64,000 nucleotides of DNA, from NCBI GenBank assembly GCA_030512335.1, contig JAULSU010000004.1:1-64000 (forward strand), read 5' to 3'. Every line of letters begins with the position of its first letter. The stretch's first letter is position 1. The notes under the pieces were generated by a model. That model was given only the letters and a program-made list of their open reading frames with translations. It made no database searches and was not told the origin of the DNA. Source of the DNA: Immersiella caudata (taxonomy: Eukaryota > Ascomycota > Sordariomycetes > Sordariales > Lasiosphaeriaceae). Shown in pieces: positions 1 through 9,814 of the stretch. Made by a program: the position numbers and the translations under genes.

Positions 1-1
1 T

Positions 2-1408
2 TGTTCCCTTGGAAGAACACCGTTGCACCTGGCAGCAAAGGGGCTCAAGATCCAATTTGTGCGGCTTCTGCTAGGGGCAGATGCGAAGACAGATGTCACG
101 GATCAGAATGGAGACACACCGCTGCACTTGGCCGTGATCACCAAGTACTCGGTTGAACTTGAGCCGGTGCGGCAAGAGGTACTCTCTACCCTTCTCAACA
201 GGCATAGCGACAGGCGGGTCTTGAACTTTATGAACAACATCGGACAGAGACCCTTCAGCTGGGCTGTGCGCCATGCCCCGGAAGCCGTCACCCAACTGCT
301 GGCCCGCTACCAGCCCCCATTGCACGAGACGGAACCGTGGACAACTGGGTGGTCGCCCATCCGAGAGGTCATGGACGCTGCCAGAGCATCAATCTCGTCA
401 AACGATTTGAAAACCACGAGGAACCTCATTACTACTTTGCTCGAGGCAGGTTTCGATGCCAACGCAGTGATGGCTGATGGGTGGACAGCACTGAGCGCGG
501 CAGTCCGCTATGGCTCGAGAGAGACTGTGGATCTCCTGCTCCAAAAAGGGGCCAAAGCCGATGCTGATATTTTGCGAATGTCAATCAAGCACGGCCAACC
601 CTCAGTCGCCCAGCTTCTTTTACAGCATACGGGCATCATTCTTGACGAGGGCGGAGGTGAGAAACCGCCCTTGATCTACGCTGCGCGGAAGAAGAGGAAC
701 CAACATGCGTGGTTGCTCCTGGAAGCAGGGTACTCTCCCAATGTCCAAGATTCTATCGGGTGGACTGCGTTGCATCACGCTCTGCAGCAAGACAATGAGC
801 CTCTGGCCTGGCTGCTAATGTCGAAAAGCGCCAGTCCCAACATCCAAAACGAACACAAGCGCACTGCAATACACTTTGCAGTGGAGAGACGCAACCTCGC
901 CATGCTGCATCTCCTCTGCATGTGCATACCATGGCAACACTCGGAGGCCAGTGGTCAGGATGGCGAGACACGGCAGCCAACGAGGCCAAGGCTGGACCTT
1001 GTTGACGAACAGGGCATGACTCCGATACATCGAGCGGTTCTGACGAACAACCTCGGCGTCCTCCAGATACTATTGAGATGTGGGGGGCGAGAGTGTCTCG
1101 ATGTCAGAGATCATAGCGGAGCTGCACCGTTGCATCACGCTGTGACTCTGGACTGGAAGATGGGATCCGGGCACATCGCAGCAGAGCTGTTGACAGCCGG
1201 AGCAAGTCTCAACGTCTTGGACGACAGGAAAACGACTCCGTTAATGTGGGCCGCGGAGAGAGGAGACCTGGAATTTGTTGTTTTTCTTCTGCAACGCGGT
1301 GCGTATAAACACGCGCGAGACGCCGAAAATCACACCGCGGAGGATTTGGCCACGACCGGGGGACATGCCAACGTTGCATCATGTATCAAATGGTGGACGC
1401 ATCTCTAA
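2..1408 (+). CDS. Ankyrin-repeat protein, 3' part only
   Basis: The reading frame is open from the left edge (codons from base 2) to TAA at 1406-1408, so the N-terminus lies outside the window. The 460 or so visible residues are almost entirely ankyrin repeats: GRTPLHLAAKG at the very start, then NGDTPLHLAV, DGWTALSAAV, IGWTALHHAL, KRTAIHFAV, QGMTPIHRAV, SGAAPLHHAV, RKTTPLMWAA and a final decayed repeat. Ankyrin arrays of this kind are protein-binding or ligand-sensing domains and in fungi often form the C-terminus of NACHT/NB-ARC NLR-like receptors. No NACHT or effector domain is visible here, so receptor status is inferred only from the neighbours: two SesA-like genes lie immediately downstream. 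The in-frame TTG at 23 is not a start. Confidence 0.85.
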   Translation, partial: CSLGRTPLHLAAKGLKIQFVRLLLGADAKTDVTDQNGDTPLHLAVITKYSVELEPVRQEVLSTLLNRHSDRRVLNFMNNIGQRPFSWAVRHAPEAVTQLLARYQPPLHETEPWTTGWSPIREVMDAARASISSNDLKTTRNLITTLLEAGFDANAVMADGWTALSAAVRYGSRETVDLLLQKGAKADADILRMSIKHGQPSVAQLLLQHTGIILDEGGGEKPPLIYAARKKRNQHAWLLLEAGYSPNVQDSIGWTALHHALQQDNEPLAWLLMSKSASPNIQNEHKRTAIHFAVERRNLAMLHLLCMCIPWQHSEASGQDGETRQPTRPRLDLVDEQGMTPIHRAVLTNNLGVLQILLRCGGRECLDVRDHSGAAPLHHAVTLDWKMGSGHIAAELLTAGASLNVLDDRKTTPLMWAAERGDLEFVVFLLQRGAYKHARDAENHTAEDLATTGGHANVASCIKWWTHL

Positions 1409-1461
1409 ATCCGCCACAGTGAGCCCAATATTCATCATCCACTCCCAAGGTCTTTCTGTTT

Positions 1462-2127
1462 TTAATGTGATGGCTGACTTGGGCTCCCAGCACTCGTAAA
1501 ATACAAAGGCTGATGAAACACGCCGGTCACCTGCGGACCCTGTCCACCCACGACTAGATCACCCACGCCAAAATGTGTAGTTTGAACCCCCGTGCCCGTG
1601 TTCCACGCCGTTGCATGGAGGTTGTATTCCTTTCTTGGTTCGGCGGGTTGGGGGTCTTCGTCCGAAATGGTTTGAAGAAGCGTCTTCATCTCGGTTCTTG
1701 TCGCCAGCCGGATACCGTAGTTAGCCGCCAAAACTTGCAGGTCGTCCCGAATGCCGTCCATCAACGTGACCACAGTGTCTTCCTTGATCGATGCCCTAGC
1801 TGCCCCGAACAGCCGTCTCGCCCGGGAAGCACCTCGAGGCGATATCACCTTGCGGAAGATGCCGTCAAGCTTCTCGATCTTCTTATAACAGGACTTTAAA
1901 CAGGTGTACATGGCCGAGTAGAGCTCCTGGGACTCTTTTGCATCTCTGTTGAGGCCTGCTATGGCGGTCATGAGAGTTTGCTTGATGAGTGGGAGTCGCG
2001 CCGCGGCATCCCGCACCGCCTCAGGGGCGCCGGATACATCGGATGCGGCGTTGTACAGCTTCACGGCGCCGTCGATGATGCCAACGATGGCCGAGATCAG
2101 ACTGATGACATCTGTTGGTAATATCAT
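1462..2127 (-). CDS. SesA-like NLR-partner protein with glycine-rich amyloid-like tail
   Basis: A 221-aa single-exon protein. The start chosen is the ATG at 2127 (MILPTDVISLISAIVG), because the 58 in-frame residues upstream look non-coding. An N-terminal helical domain (about residues 1-165: hydrophobic helix VISLISAIVGIIDGAVKLYN, then APEAVRDAAARLPLIKQTL, then a Cys/Lys-rich helix) resembles the SesA / 'N-terminal domain on NACHT and P-loop NTPases' family (PF17107), which is found in fungal NLRs and in stand-alone effectors. The last 50 or so residues are glycine-rich and low in charge (NTGTGVQTTHFGVGD, GGQGPQVTG), resembling the sigma-type amyloid signalling motif. It is divergently transcribed from the SesA-like gene at 2648 and converges with the ankyrin gene. 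Predicted role: cell-death or non-self signalling partner. Family call fairly firm; amyloid function inferred. Confidence 0.78.
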   Translation of the reverse strand: MILPTDVISLISAIVGIIDGAVKLYNAASDVSGAPEAVRDAAARLPLIKQTLMTAIAGLNRDAKESQELYSAMYTCLKSCYKKIEKLDGIFRKVISPRGASRARRLFGAARASIKEDTVVTLMDGIRDDLQVLAANYGIRLATRTEMKTLLQTISDEDPQPAEPRKEYNLHATAWNTGTGVQTTHFGVGDLVVGGQGPQVTGVFHQPLYFTSAGSPSQPSH

Positions 2128-2647
2128 GGCAAAAGAACTGCCGGCGTCTGTGCTGTCGGCCACGGGCGTTCTGAAGTGCAGAAAAATGGCTTGGCATCGG
2201 AGGATGAAGGAATGTGCGGGACAGAAAATCGAAGCTTGCCCCGAGCTGGATAGAGAATGGGAACCACGCTCTGTGTGTGGCGACTGCGGCGACTGCGGCA
2301 AAATAGCGGGGGTTCAGCGCCAATCACAGAGCAGAAGAACTTGTGCTAGACTCCCTGCAGGTTGTGTGTTGCCGATGGCCGCAGTTTGGGACACTGCCGG
2401 GACAGCACTGCCCGCCAAGTTAGATGGCTCACCAATCACGCTTCCACCACCTCTGGTGGACACATGTACCTCATGCAGTTTTGGTAAGCAGCCTGCAGAA
2501 GTTATGCGTTCGACAATGCAGATTGGGCGCGCAGTGCAGTCAAAAGTCGCACTCTCGAAGGGTTGGCATCGCACATAAAACCCCGAGGTGAGACACGGCC
2601 CGGGAAAGCCTTGCCTGCCCCGTAGGCAGGCAGACAGGCAGACCACA

Positions 2648-3415
2648 ATGACCGTCAACAACAAAGCCGCAAGGGCAGCCAAGCGCCGTGCCGATGAGGT
2701 CATCTCTGCTATCAACGAGCTCCGACTAGATCACGCCGACGACATTGACAAGGCCACGGATCTGCCATCGGCATTCGCCGGCGTCGCCGACGCTTTTCCT
2801 GCGACCGAGAAAGTCCTCCGAATCATCGCAGCCAGTCTCGAAGACCCAGCGAAGGTCGACACGGGCGGCCAATCCGCCGATGAGCACCTCAGGACCATCG
2901 GCGACATCTTTGAGGAATCCCGAGCCAAAACGAACAAGCTCCGCAAGATCTTTGAGCGTGTCATTCCAGAAGATAACAAGACACGAGAAGAGCGCTACAA
3001 GGAAATCGCTTCCCCGAGCAACACGGTCGAAAGCCTCATGCTCGCGACCCTGCAAGACATCCTGTCCGTGGCAAAGCTGCCTCTCCCCCTCGTTGACGAG
3101 ATGACGCTCAAGTGCTTGCAAGAGACCATCAAGCGTGTCGGGGACCTCGAACCATCCATCAAACCGCCTGAGAAGGGGACCATATCGTTTCTGAATAGTG
3201 GACCCGGGACCATGATTGGGCATGCGGGCGAGGGTGACATCTATCACAACCCAGGGAACGGGCCGCAGTTTGGTAGGAATGTGGGGACTATTACCTTCAA
3301 CACCCTGGCGCGGCCCAGGGCCAGTACGCCGCCGAGCGAGCCGTCGAGCAGGGCGAGTACGCCGGTTGGGACAAGTCGGAAAACTTCAAGTTGGGGGAAG
3401 CTGGGAAGTAAATAG
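2648..3415 (+). CDS. SesA-like NLR-partner protein, paralogue of the 1462-2127 gene
   Basis: A 255-aa single-exon protein starting at the ATG in CACAATGACC (MTVNNKAARAAKRRADEV). It has the same plan as its divergent neighbour: a helical SesA-like domain (about residues 1-180; LPSAFAGVADAFPATEKVLR and KLRKIFERVIPEDNKTREER are family-like blocks), then a glycine/asparagine-rich stretch (about residues 185-225: LNSGPGTMIGHAGEGD, NPGNGPQFGRNVG), then a Ser/Thr/Pro-rich tail. The Gly-X-Gly rhythm matches sigma-like amyloid motifs that transmit a prion-like fold from an activated NLR to an effector. The 520 bp between this start and that of the 1462-2127 gene must hold both promoters. The sequence is diverged from its sister, so this is an old duplication. 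Confidence 0.8.
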   Translation: MTVNNKAARAAKRRADEVISAINELRLDHADDIDKATDLPSAFAGVADAFPATEKVLRIIAASLEDPAKVDTGGQSADEHLRTIGDIFEESRAKTNKLRKIFERVIPEDNKTREERYKEIASPSNTVESLMLATLQDILSVAKLPLPLVDEMTLKCLQETIKRVGDLEPSIKPPEKGTISFLNSGPGTMIGHAGEGDIYHNPGNGPQFGRNVGTITFNTLARPRASTPPSEPSSRASTPVGTSRKTSSWGKLGSK

Positions 3416-3442
3416 AATCTGTGAGCTTCTGTCCTGCGGCTT

Positions 3443-5513
3443 TCAACTCAACGGCCTACACTCCCTAACCTCCCTGTCCCAACTCTCCTCGTGCACCAAC
3501 CACTGAGTCCATCGCTGCAAAGATATCGCAAACTTGTCCAACTCGCGCCCTCCAAAGGTAGCACCCTGCACCTTGATCAACAACTTTACGCCGTCCTTTG
3601 TCCCAATCATGCCACCCATGACAAAGAAGCCAAACATGCCCCTGCTGATGGCGACGTCGACAAGTTCGATTTGCTTGAACTGGTCTTTGGAGCTTGGCAT
3701 AGTAGCCCCGACCCAGTTGAACGTCGCATTAGACGGGATCCAGGGGTGCAGCTCCGCAGACTCGGGACTGAGCGCATTCATGACGAGGGCGTGAGGCGCC
3801 GGGGCGTGTTTGGTCTACAAGGCCTGAGCTGTTTGCATGCGCCTGAGGAACGCGATGACACTCTCTGCTGGGTTGACGGCAACGAGATTATTCACAACTT
3901 GAATCGTGAGCCCGCCCACATCAGAGGCAGAGTATTCCCCTGGGTCATTTCAATTAGTTCGTACACCACATACAAGTGTGACTCAAGAGAGACAGAGAAC
4001 GTACCGAAGGACTTGGGCAGAAAAGGCCAACGCTTCCTCTCGGCCTCCGCCTGAGCAAACATGGCGTGTGTGTGTCCGGTCTTGCCCGTCAAGAACAATG
4101 CCATCGCCATCTTGAGGTGTCGGCCCAACGTTGGCAGGCAATGTGCGGCCGGAGGGGATCCTCAGGCCTTGTCAGAACGCTTTCGAGATCCTCGTGCACA
4201 GCGTCGTTACATCCAGGGTAGTGTTGCTGCTTGGCGAATCTACCATGTCGGAGTCGGTCTTGACCATCCCCGCATCGGCCAAAACGAACTTGTCGAGGAA
4301 GGCTTCGTCGAGGAAGGCTTCGTCGAAATCTACTTGCACGTGCAGAGCCAAATTTCTGACTAGCTTCTTTGCATCGGCGACAATGAAGGACACCATCATC
4401 AGGTTGTTCAAGATGGCGCGATGCAACGACCTCCGCAGCTACGATTTCGAGACATTATTCCTCGTGATGACGACCAGCTTTAGGTTAAGATGTAACATCG
4501 AGCCCACACGAAACGACACGGCACTGAGGTCACTTGCGCGCATGACAGCGCGGACATCCTTCCATGACAGGCCGCAACCCCGAACAGCTTCTGTCGCGAC
4601 TTCCTTGGTGAGATGGAAAAGGGACGGGCTTTCGGTGAGAATGAACCACCATGTCTTCAACCTCTGGAGGACCCGGGGCAGGGGCTCGCCACTTTGGGCA
4701 TTCCCGCCCACGAGCTTGCCATCCTCGCTGGTCTTGTCGAATCTGCTCAAATCCAGAAGTATGCCTGGCCGCGAATGGTGCCCCCCTTTGCAAGTTCTGC
4801 AATTGATAGCGTCTTCCCAACCTAATGCTTTGGAAAGACGGTCTCTGACCCGCATCACGGCAATAATCCAAAGCTGTCAACAGGAAGCGTCTTGACATCC
4901 GTATCTGGGGATAGACGCTTCTGCTCATCGTAGATTCCAATGATCTGAGACCAAATGCGCACAAGGCGGTCGAGGGTGCTGGAAATTCGGCCCTCAGCAT
5001 CGGTTGGTGAATGAGCATGACTTTCGTTGTTTGCTGAATCCGACGGTGTCGGATTCCCTCCATCGCTGCGAAGTCTGCGGTACGCTTTGACAAGTGCGGC
5101 GAGCTTGTGTTTTCGCGCCTCGCCCACAGCTGTGCGCGGGTAGTCATCCAACCCAAGATCTTCGAGTGAGACCACTTCCTCAGGGGCACAGGCGGCGCCC
5201 ATGCGGTCCACAACTGCATCCCGAATCGCAGTGGCAGTTGCTGAACCCACTCGTTTCTGGGTCACCACCACATTTACCTCTCCCGCAATGCCTTCGTCGT
5301 CAGGATCTCCAACGATCTGAATCTCGAGATGACCCATAGTCGGCTCCAGAACAGCTTCAACAGCTGCCGGCGCAATGTTCTTCTCGTCGGCTCCGGCGTT
5401 GTGGCGTCCAACAACCCACCTTGCATTTGCAGACGACCAGTTGGGTGCTTTTGCGCTGCATCCCGAGCGGTAACCCACTCCGACGTCCGGCCCCACAAAA
5501 AAAATACAGGCAT
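3443..5513 (-). pseudogene. NRPS-like synthetase remnant (A-domain end, carrier, condensation-like)
   Basis: Minus-strand fragments in changing frames. From 5' to 3': an adenylation-domain C-terminus (about 5400-5050; GADEKNIAPAAVEAVL, EEVVSLEDLGLDDYP), a carrier-like domain (STLDRLVRIWSQIIGI, then LSPDTDVKTLPVDSFG, where the expected Ser is present), and a long region like the C-terminal condensation-like domain of fungal NRPS-like enzymes (NNLMMVSFIVADAKKL; IAFLRRMQTAQAL; SKDQFKQIELVDVAIS). The frame changes at about 4858 inside the carrier. TAG stops interrupt at 4439-4441 and 3815-3817, and further shifts lie at about 4050-4180. A 15-bp unit is duplicated in tandem at 4292-4321, doubling DEAFL. 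The catalytic N-terminal part of the A domain is absent. Identification rests on family-like motifs, not a search. Confidence 0.6.
4292..4321. repeat. 15-bp tandem duplication
   Basis: Two perfect head-to-tail copies of a 15-bp unit (gtcgaggaaggcttc) inside the NRPS-like remnant. On the minus strand they encode DEAFL twice, so the frame is kept. The duplication probably arose by slippage after selection was relaxed. Confidence 0.9.
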
Positions 5514-5730
5514 TCTAGAGACTCTTCGTTGCTAGGCTCTGTTAGATTTGCAACATCTGCCTCCGGAGAGGCCGGAACGCTCCACGGCGAGGAGAGAACA
5601 CCCGGAACTCCTTGTGTCCCTTTAACCAAGTCTTTCGCCAAAGTACCCGGTTGCCTCCCCCCTCCGGATAATAGTTTTACTTATTGAGTACGGTCAGCAC
5701 GTGCCCAGGTGCTGAGCCGCTGTTGTTCAC

Positions 5731-6711
5731 TTACGAACTGAACGTCTCGCCACCCTCGGCAAGGTACTTGACCTCCTCATCCGTAGATTCGCGGCTCAAA
5801 GCCTGGTTCCGATGAGGGTACCTCCCAAAACGATCAATAACAGCCGTGTGCCTCCTGCCAAAGCCAACGAGCATATCCTCCCACTTATCAACATTATCGC
5901 GGTTCTCCAGCAGAAACTTGCGACACTCTTTCAGCTCCGCGCCGTTCCCCACAGCATCTTCCGGCAATGCCATCAGCTCCTTCATGTCGGTGAAGACCCT
6001 AGCGTGTTCTTTCATTGATAGCTCGTGGATTTCGCGGTCCTCGGAGTGTTGAAGAGGGAGACAGAACCACACGCGATAGCCGACATGATAACGGATCTCG
6101 GGCGTGTCGAGGATATTTTGCTCGATGGCCCGCAGGGTAATGGCGATGGCCATTGGGTCAAAGACATCGAACACCAACTTCGCTTCGGATCCACGGAAGC
6201 AGTTGCGGGGGACTTGGTCGAGGAGGAGGATCAATGCCATCCAGTCAAGTGGTTTCAGGGATGCAGTCGTACTCAGCAGATCAGATAAGGTGATAGTGCC
6301 CGATTGGATGAGGTTGAGCTGTTCGCCGAACGCGTCCTTGCAGGCCCCGTCAAATTCGGGATCGGATGTGAACCATTGCTTGACCAGTTCCGTTGGGGGC
6401 AGGATCAGGTCGTTGTCGGTTGTCGCCTTCTCGAACCAGAACTTGCGGATGCGTTCGTAGACGGTGGGGTTGAAGGCGCTCTTGAGCGGGGTTGACGATG
6501 GGGATGCCATGCTGAAGCAGCGTTGAGGTATCAAGACGTCGAAGGGTTTGGCTGCAAATGGTGACACAGAAGTTGCGGGCCGAGCAAATCGCGGAGAGAA
6601 ACGCAGCGGATGCTGCGACCTGCCATGGATACAGCGCCCGAGCGACCGCGTTTGCGCGGCTCGAGCGAGCAGCCGCTGCAGCAAAGTCGGCGTCGTGCGG
6701 AGGCGCTCCAT
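5731..6711 (-). CDS. DUF924 family protein, probably mitochondrial
   Basis: A 326-aa single-exon protein starting at the ATG at 6711 (MERLRTTPTLLQRLLARAAQ). From about residue 80 it matches the DUF924 (PF06041, TPR-like) family: YERIRKFWF, TELVKQWFTSDPEFD, LLLDQVPRNCFRG, FCLPLQHSED and FGRYPHRNQALSRESTDEE are its conserved blocks. The first 70 or so residues are rich in Arg, Ser and Leu without acidic residues, as in a mitochondrial presequence. A second ATG (MASPSSTPLKS) directly before the domain could give a cytosolic form. DUF924 biochemistry is not established. The gene looks intact and lies between the NRPS-like remnant and an SDR gene. Confidence 0.9.
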   Translation of the reverse strand: MERLRTTPTLLQRLLARAAQTRSLGRCIHGRSQHPLRFSPRFARPATSVSPFAAKPFDVLIPQRCFSMASPSSTPLKSAFNPTVYERIRKFWFEKATTDNDLILPPTELVKQWFTSDPEFDGACKDAFGEQLNLIQSGTITLSDLLSTTASLKPLDWMALILLLDQVPRNCFRGSEAKLVFDVFDPMAIAITLRAIEQNILDTPEIRYHVGYRVWFCLPLQHSEDREIHELSMKEHARVFTDMKELMALPEDAVGNGAELKECRKFLLENRDNVDKWEDMLVGFGRRHTAVIDRFGRYPHRNQALSRESTDEEVKYLAEGGETFSS

Positions 6712-6837
6712 TGTTGTGGAGTTTTTGTGCTGGTCGCTGGATTGAGACTTGCTCTTAGCACAAACCCGAAGGACGCGTGAAACCTGAAATGACCGGCCCA
6801 AACCGGGTCACCAGCCACCTGGAATTGCTGGGGAATT

Positions 6838-6877
6838 ACCACCCGAAGGTGGGGAATTACACCGCCCGCTCCTTCCA
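6838..6877. repeat. Short dispersed repeat with hairpin, copy A
   Basis: A 40-bp element that begins ACCACCCGAAGGTGGGG and continues with AATTACA and a CTCCTTCCA end, about 125 bp upstream of the DUF924 start codon. CCACC/GGTGG forms a small hairpin. An 11-bp direct repeat (TGGGGAATTAC) at 6829 and 6850 flanks the stem. A close relative (about 85% by eye) occurs at 40944-40982. Confidence 0.6.
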
Positions 6878-6999
6878 GGCTGGTCTCACAGGGCCCACCA
6901 AAAATCACGTCACGTGGATGTCAGCTGCACTTGCAGTCGCCGTTGGGCAGTGAATTGAATGTGCAATCTACCAAGTACCTAGGTACGAAGAAAAAAGTT

Positions 7000-8119
7000 C
7001 TAGCTGCCTTCTAGTGCCACAATGGACTTGACGTTATCCTCGACGGTCTGCCGTAGGGTCCGCCATCCGTCCTGACCGCCCCACTTCTTCAACAGGGCGA
7101 GCTGCAGCGTGAAGTCGGAACTGAGAGTCGGCAGAGACAACCCGGGGAGGTCATCAATGAACTGATGCTCAGGACGTAGCTGTCTTAGGATGGCAAACAT
7201 GTCATTCCAATTGCATCCATCCGCCCACGCTTGGAGACGTCTGTTTTCGACTTCAGGATCGAGGACAGCAGCCACATGAAGCAGGCCGACGTCTTTGACG
7301 TCAACGTTGTACACTAAGGTAACAGCAGGTCAGAGTGCTTGTCCCACGACTTGAACTGGGTGGGGGGAGGGGATTAGCCGAGAGCTACTGCTTACTTGTT
7401 GGAGTCTTTTGCAGCTCCGAAACATCCCCATCGTAAAGCTTCTTGATCCAGGCACCCTCACTCTTCAGATGGCTCCGATGAAGCTGTTCACCGTTGATGT
7501 TGGACGGCGCAACCACGTTCACCGTGAAATGAGGTTTTCGCTCCTCGACAAACTTCCACACTGCCTTCTCCGCTGCCGCCTTGCTCGCCGAGTACACAAC
7601 GTTTCCGCGGAGGGCCTCGGGCGCGGACCGCGACCAAGCAAGTTGAATTGCCGGCTCATTGAACGTGTTATCGTCAACGTAGGTGGTATTTCCGGGCATA
7701 ACGAAAGTGGCAGCCACAATCGAGCTGGTAAAGACAAACTCACGAACCGACAGCTCCCCGAGTGCTGCCTCGAGAACTCCCGTGGCGCCCTTGATGGTCT
7801 GAGGAATGACGTCCTCCGGCTCAGGGGAGAAGGTGACGACTGATGCCACATGCGCAATGGCGGACACTCCCTTGACGGCTTCCTCGAAGGCATGGTCGGC
7901 AGCGAGGTCCCGGACGACGACAAGTTCAAAGTCGCCACGGTCGGCATATGCTTTGAACAAGTCGGTGATCAACCACGATGCTCTGTCCAGATCACGGACG
8001 GTGCCGCGGACCTTGTAACCGCGCTCCAGAAATTGTTTGGCCACTTGGGTGGCTACGTTGCCGGTCGCTCCAGTGACGAGGACCCAAGAGCCCTCAGGGA
8101 TGGTGGTTGGAGGGGACAT
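7000..8119 (-). CDS. Extended SDR: NAD(P)-dependent epimerase/reductase (cinnamoyl-CoA/ketoreductase type)
   Basis: Two exons, 8119-7396 and 7313-7000 (complement), joined across an 82-nt intron (GTAAGC...TTAG) to give 345 aa. The Rossmann fold starts at once: WVLVTGATGNVATQVAKQ carries the TGxTGxxA glycine motif, and VRGTVRDLDRA favours NADP(H). The active-site YSASK (YxxxK) follows upstream FVFTSSI, which supplies the Ser. The C-terminal substrate lobe includes KDVGLLHVAAVLDPEVENRR, typical of fungal aldehyde/ketone reductases of the dihydroflavonol reductase group. Likely a cytosolic carbonyl reductase of a small molecule; substrate unknown. Intact. Confidence 0.9.
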
Positions 8120-8718
8120 GTTGACGGAGTTGAGTCTTATGCAAAAGACGCAAATAAACCTTTCTTCGTAAATTGGTGGTGTTCAGGTCAAAACCGTCCT
8201 GTTCTTCGCTCTTCAACGAAGCCTGACCCTTTGTTTTATACCTACCTGTGCCCCGGTCCTGGAACCATCTGGGAGCTTACACATCTCCAGCCGAAGCCAG
8301 CGACTCTTTCTCTCACTAGCTGCGTCGTCGAGCACGGCTCGGTTGATAGCTGATGGGCTCCGAGAACTCGCATCTGCTGTGACAATATGCATTGTGCAGC
8401 AGGAGAGACAATATTATTGATCCGATTGTGCGTGTGATGCAACCACGGTCCCAAAACGGAAGTTGCAACTCTTGGCTGCAGGTTTCTGCATATCATGATT
8501 GGCCCCCCTCGCAGCACCTCCGATCGGAAGATGGATGGGTACTGAATGATGGCAGCGACATCGTGGTCAGCTATTTGAGGGTCTCACAGTGCAAACTCAA
8601 GTGGGTTTGGAATCTTGGGCAGTTGGTTATGGAACCGAGGGTCTTTCGACTGCCTTCCAGGGGTACCTGGGCCTAAATTCATTACCTACTTGTGTGCAAC
8701 TACCGCCAGTCCATTTGC

Positions 8719-9814
8719 CTAATCCCAGTCGGTTGGCGGGGTTACTATGCCGACATCCTCAGAGTACTTGGCCAACATCATGGCAAGAAGTCCATTCATC
8801 CCAAGCGTTTGAGGTCCTCCTTTCAAGTTGACCATTCCAATCGCGCCCTCAATATGCCGCCTGGCCATAACTCCATCTCCCAGCAATTTCTATCTCAAAG
8901 ATTCAGTTACGCACAGCCGAAACGGCTTCGTCACATACCTCATCAAATGCCAAAACTAAGGTCTCAGCAATCGGGATGTCATCAAGCTCCCGCGCCCCTG
9001 TGGTTTCTTTGATGGAGTCGATGACAAACTTGACGCATAACAACTTGTACCTGACAGCGAGACCGGCGAATTTCTCACGCTGTTCTTCCTGTTCGTGACG
9101 CACTGACAATAACCGGGAAGCATTGAGGAACAGGCCATTGAGGAAGTCAAGATTGCTCAAAGCGAGATGCAGCCAATCAAGTGCGAGACTCTCCCTCTGC
9201 GAAGCCTCCAGGGCTCTGAGGCGCCAGCATCCTGACTCTATCATGGGAACGATGCACGCGAGATCTTTTCTCTCCAAGTCAGCGTGGGAAGACACACGAA
9301 GGAGAATGTGAGCGATGGGCGGAAACTGACAGTGGTCAAGAAGGAAGTGCTCACTTGGTGACAAGGCTCTTGCGAAGCTGTTGAACGGGTCGCTCCGCCG
9401 GTATTTATCCACAACGGTAGTGGGAGTGAGGTAGCTCCACGGGGGGGCAGAGGTTTGTACCCTCTGCCCATTTGGCAAATCCAGTGGGGTTCGCGCTCCG
9501 TGATGGCTCTGGTTGGTGTGGTATGCCAGTGTCCGGGCCTGCCGTCGTCTTGCATGGACAACACGAGCAGCATGGGAGTGGATTGCCATCCGGCTGTTGG
9601 TCGACACGTTTTGCCTTGTTTTCTTACCATCATTTGCGCTTGGCTGGAAAACGATGAACTGTATTTCCGTGCCGGATTCGCTTTCCTGCCGCTGTGGATT
9701 GGTTGGTGATCCAGGGGCTCCGTTCGGGGCCGAAAACGGGCTGCCCACTTCAAAAAATCCTAGTTCCATCCGATTCACCAAGGGGTACATCCAATCAAAC
9801 AGATTGGTCGCCAA
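8719..9814 (-). CDS. Fungal transcription-factor-like protein without visible zinc finger
   Basis: Two exons, 9814-8939 and 8889-8719 (complement), with a 49-nt intron (GTATGT, branch CGTAACTGA, GATAG), giving 348 aa, or 333 aa from the second ATG at 9769. The N-terminus has the block IQFIVFQPSANDGKK followed by an Arg/His-rich stretch (SHAARVVHARRRQARTLA). Further on come DPFNSFARALSPSEHFLLDH and, in exon 2, MARRHIEGAIGMVNLKGGPQTLG. These are hallmarks of the large Pezizomycotina family of fungal-specific transcription-factor-domain proteins (PF11951-like) that often lack a DNA-binding motif. Taking exon 1 alone would cut off the conserved GGPQTLG block. Probable nuclear regulator; targets unknown. 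Confidence 0.72.

Noticed and set aside
71..325. Minus-strand frames inside the ankyrin gene (71-325, 103-291, 753-1030)
   Set aside because: They are antisense shadows of a frame with clear ankyrin repeats, with no motif of their own.
1573..2578. Plus-strand frames 1573-1899 and 1949-2578
   Set aside because: Opposite strand of the SesA-like gene and its promoter; composition and content are shadow-like.
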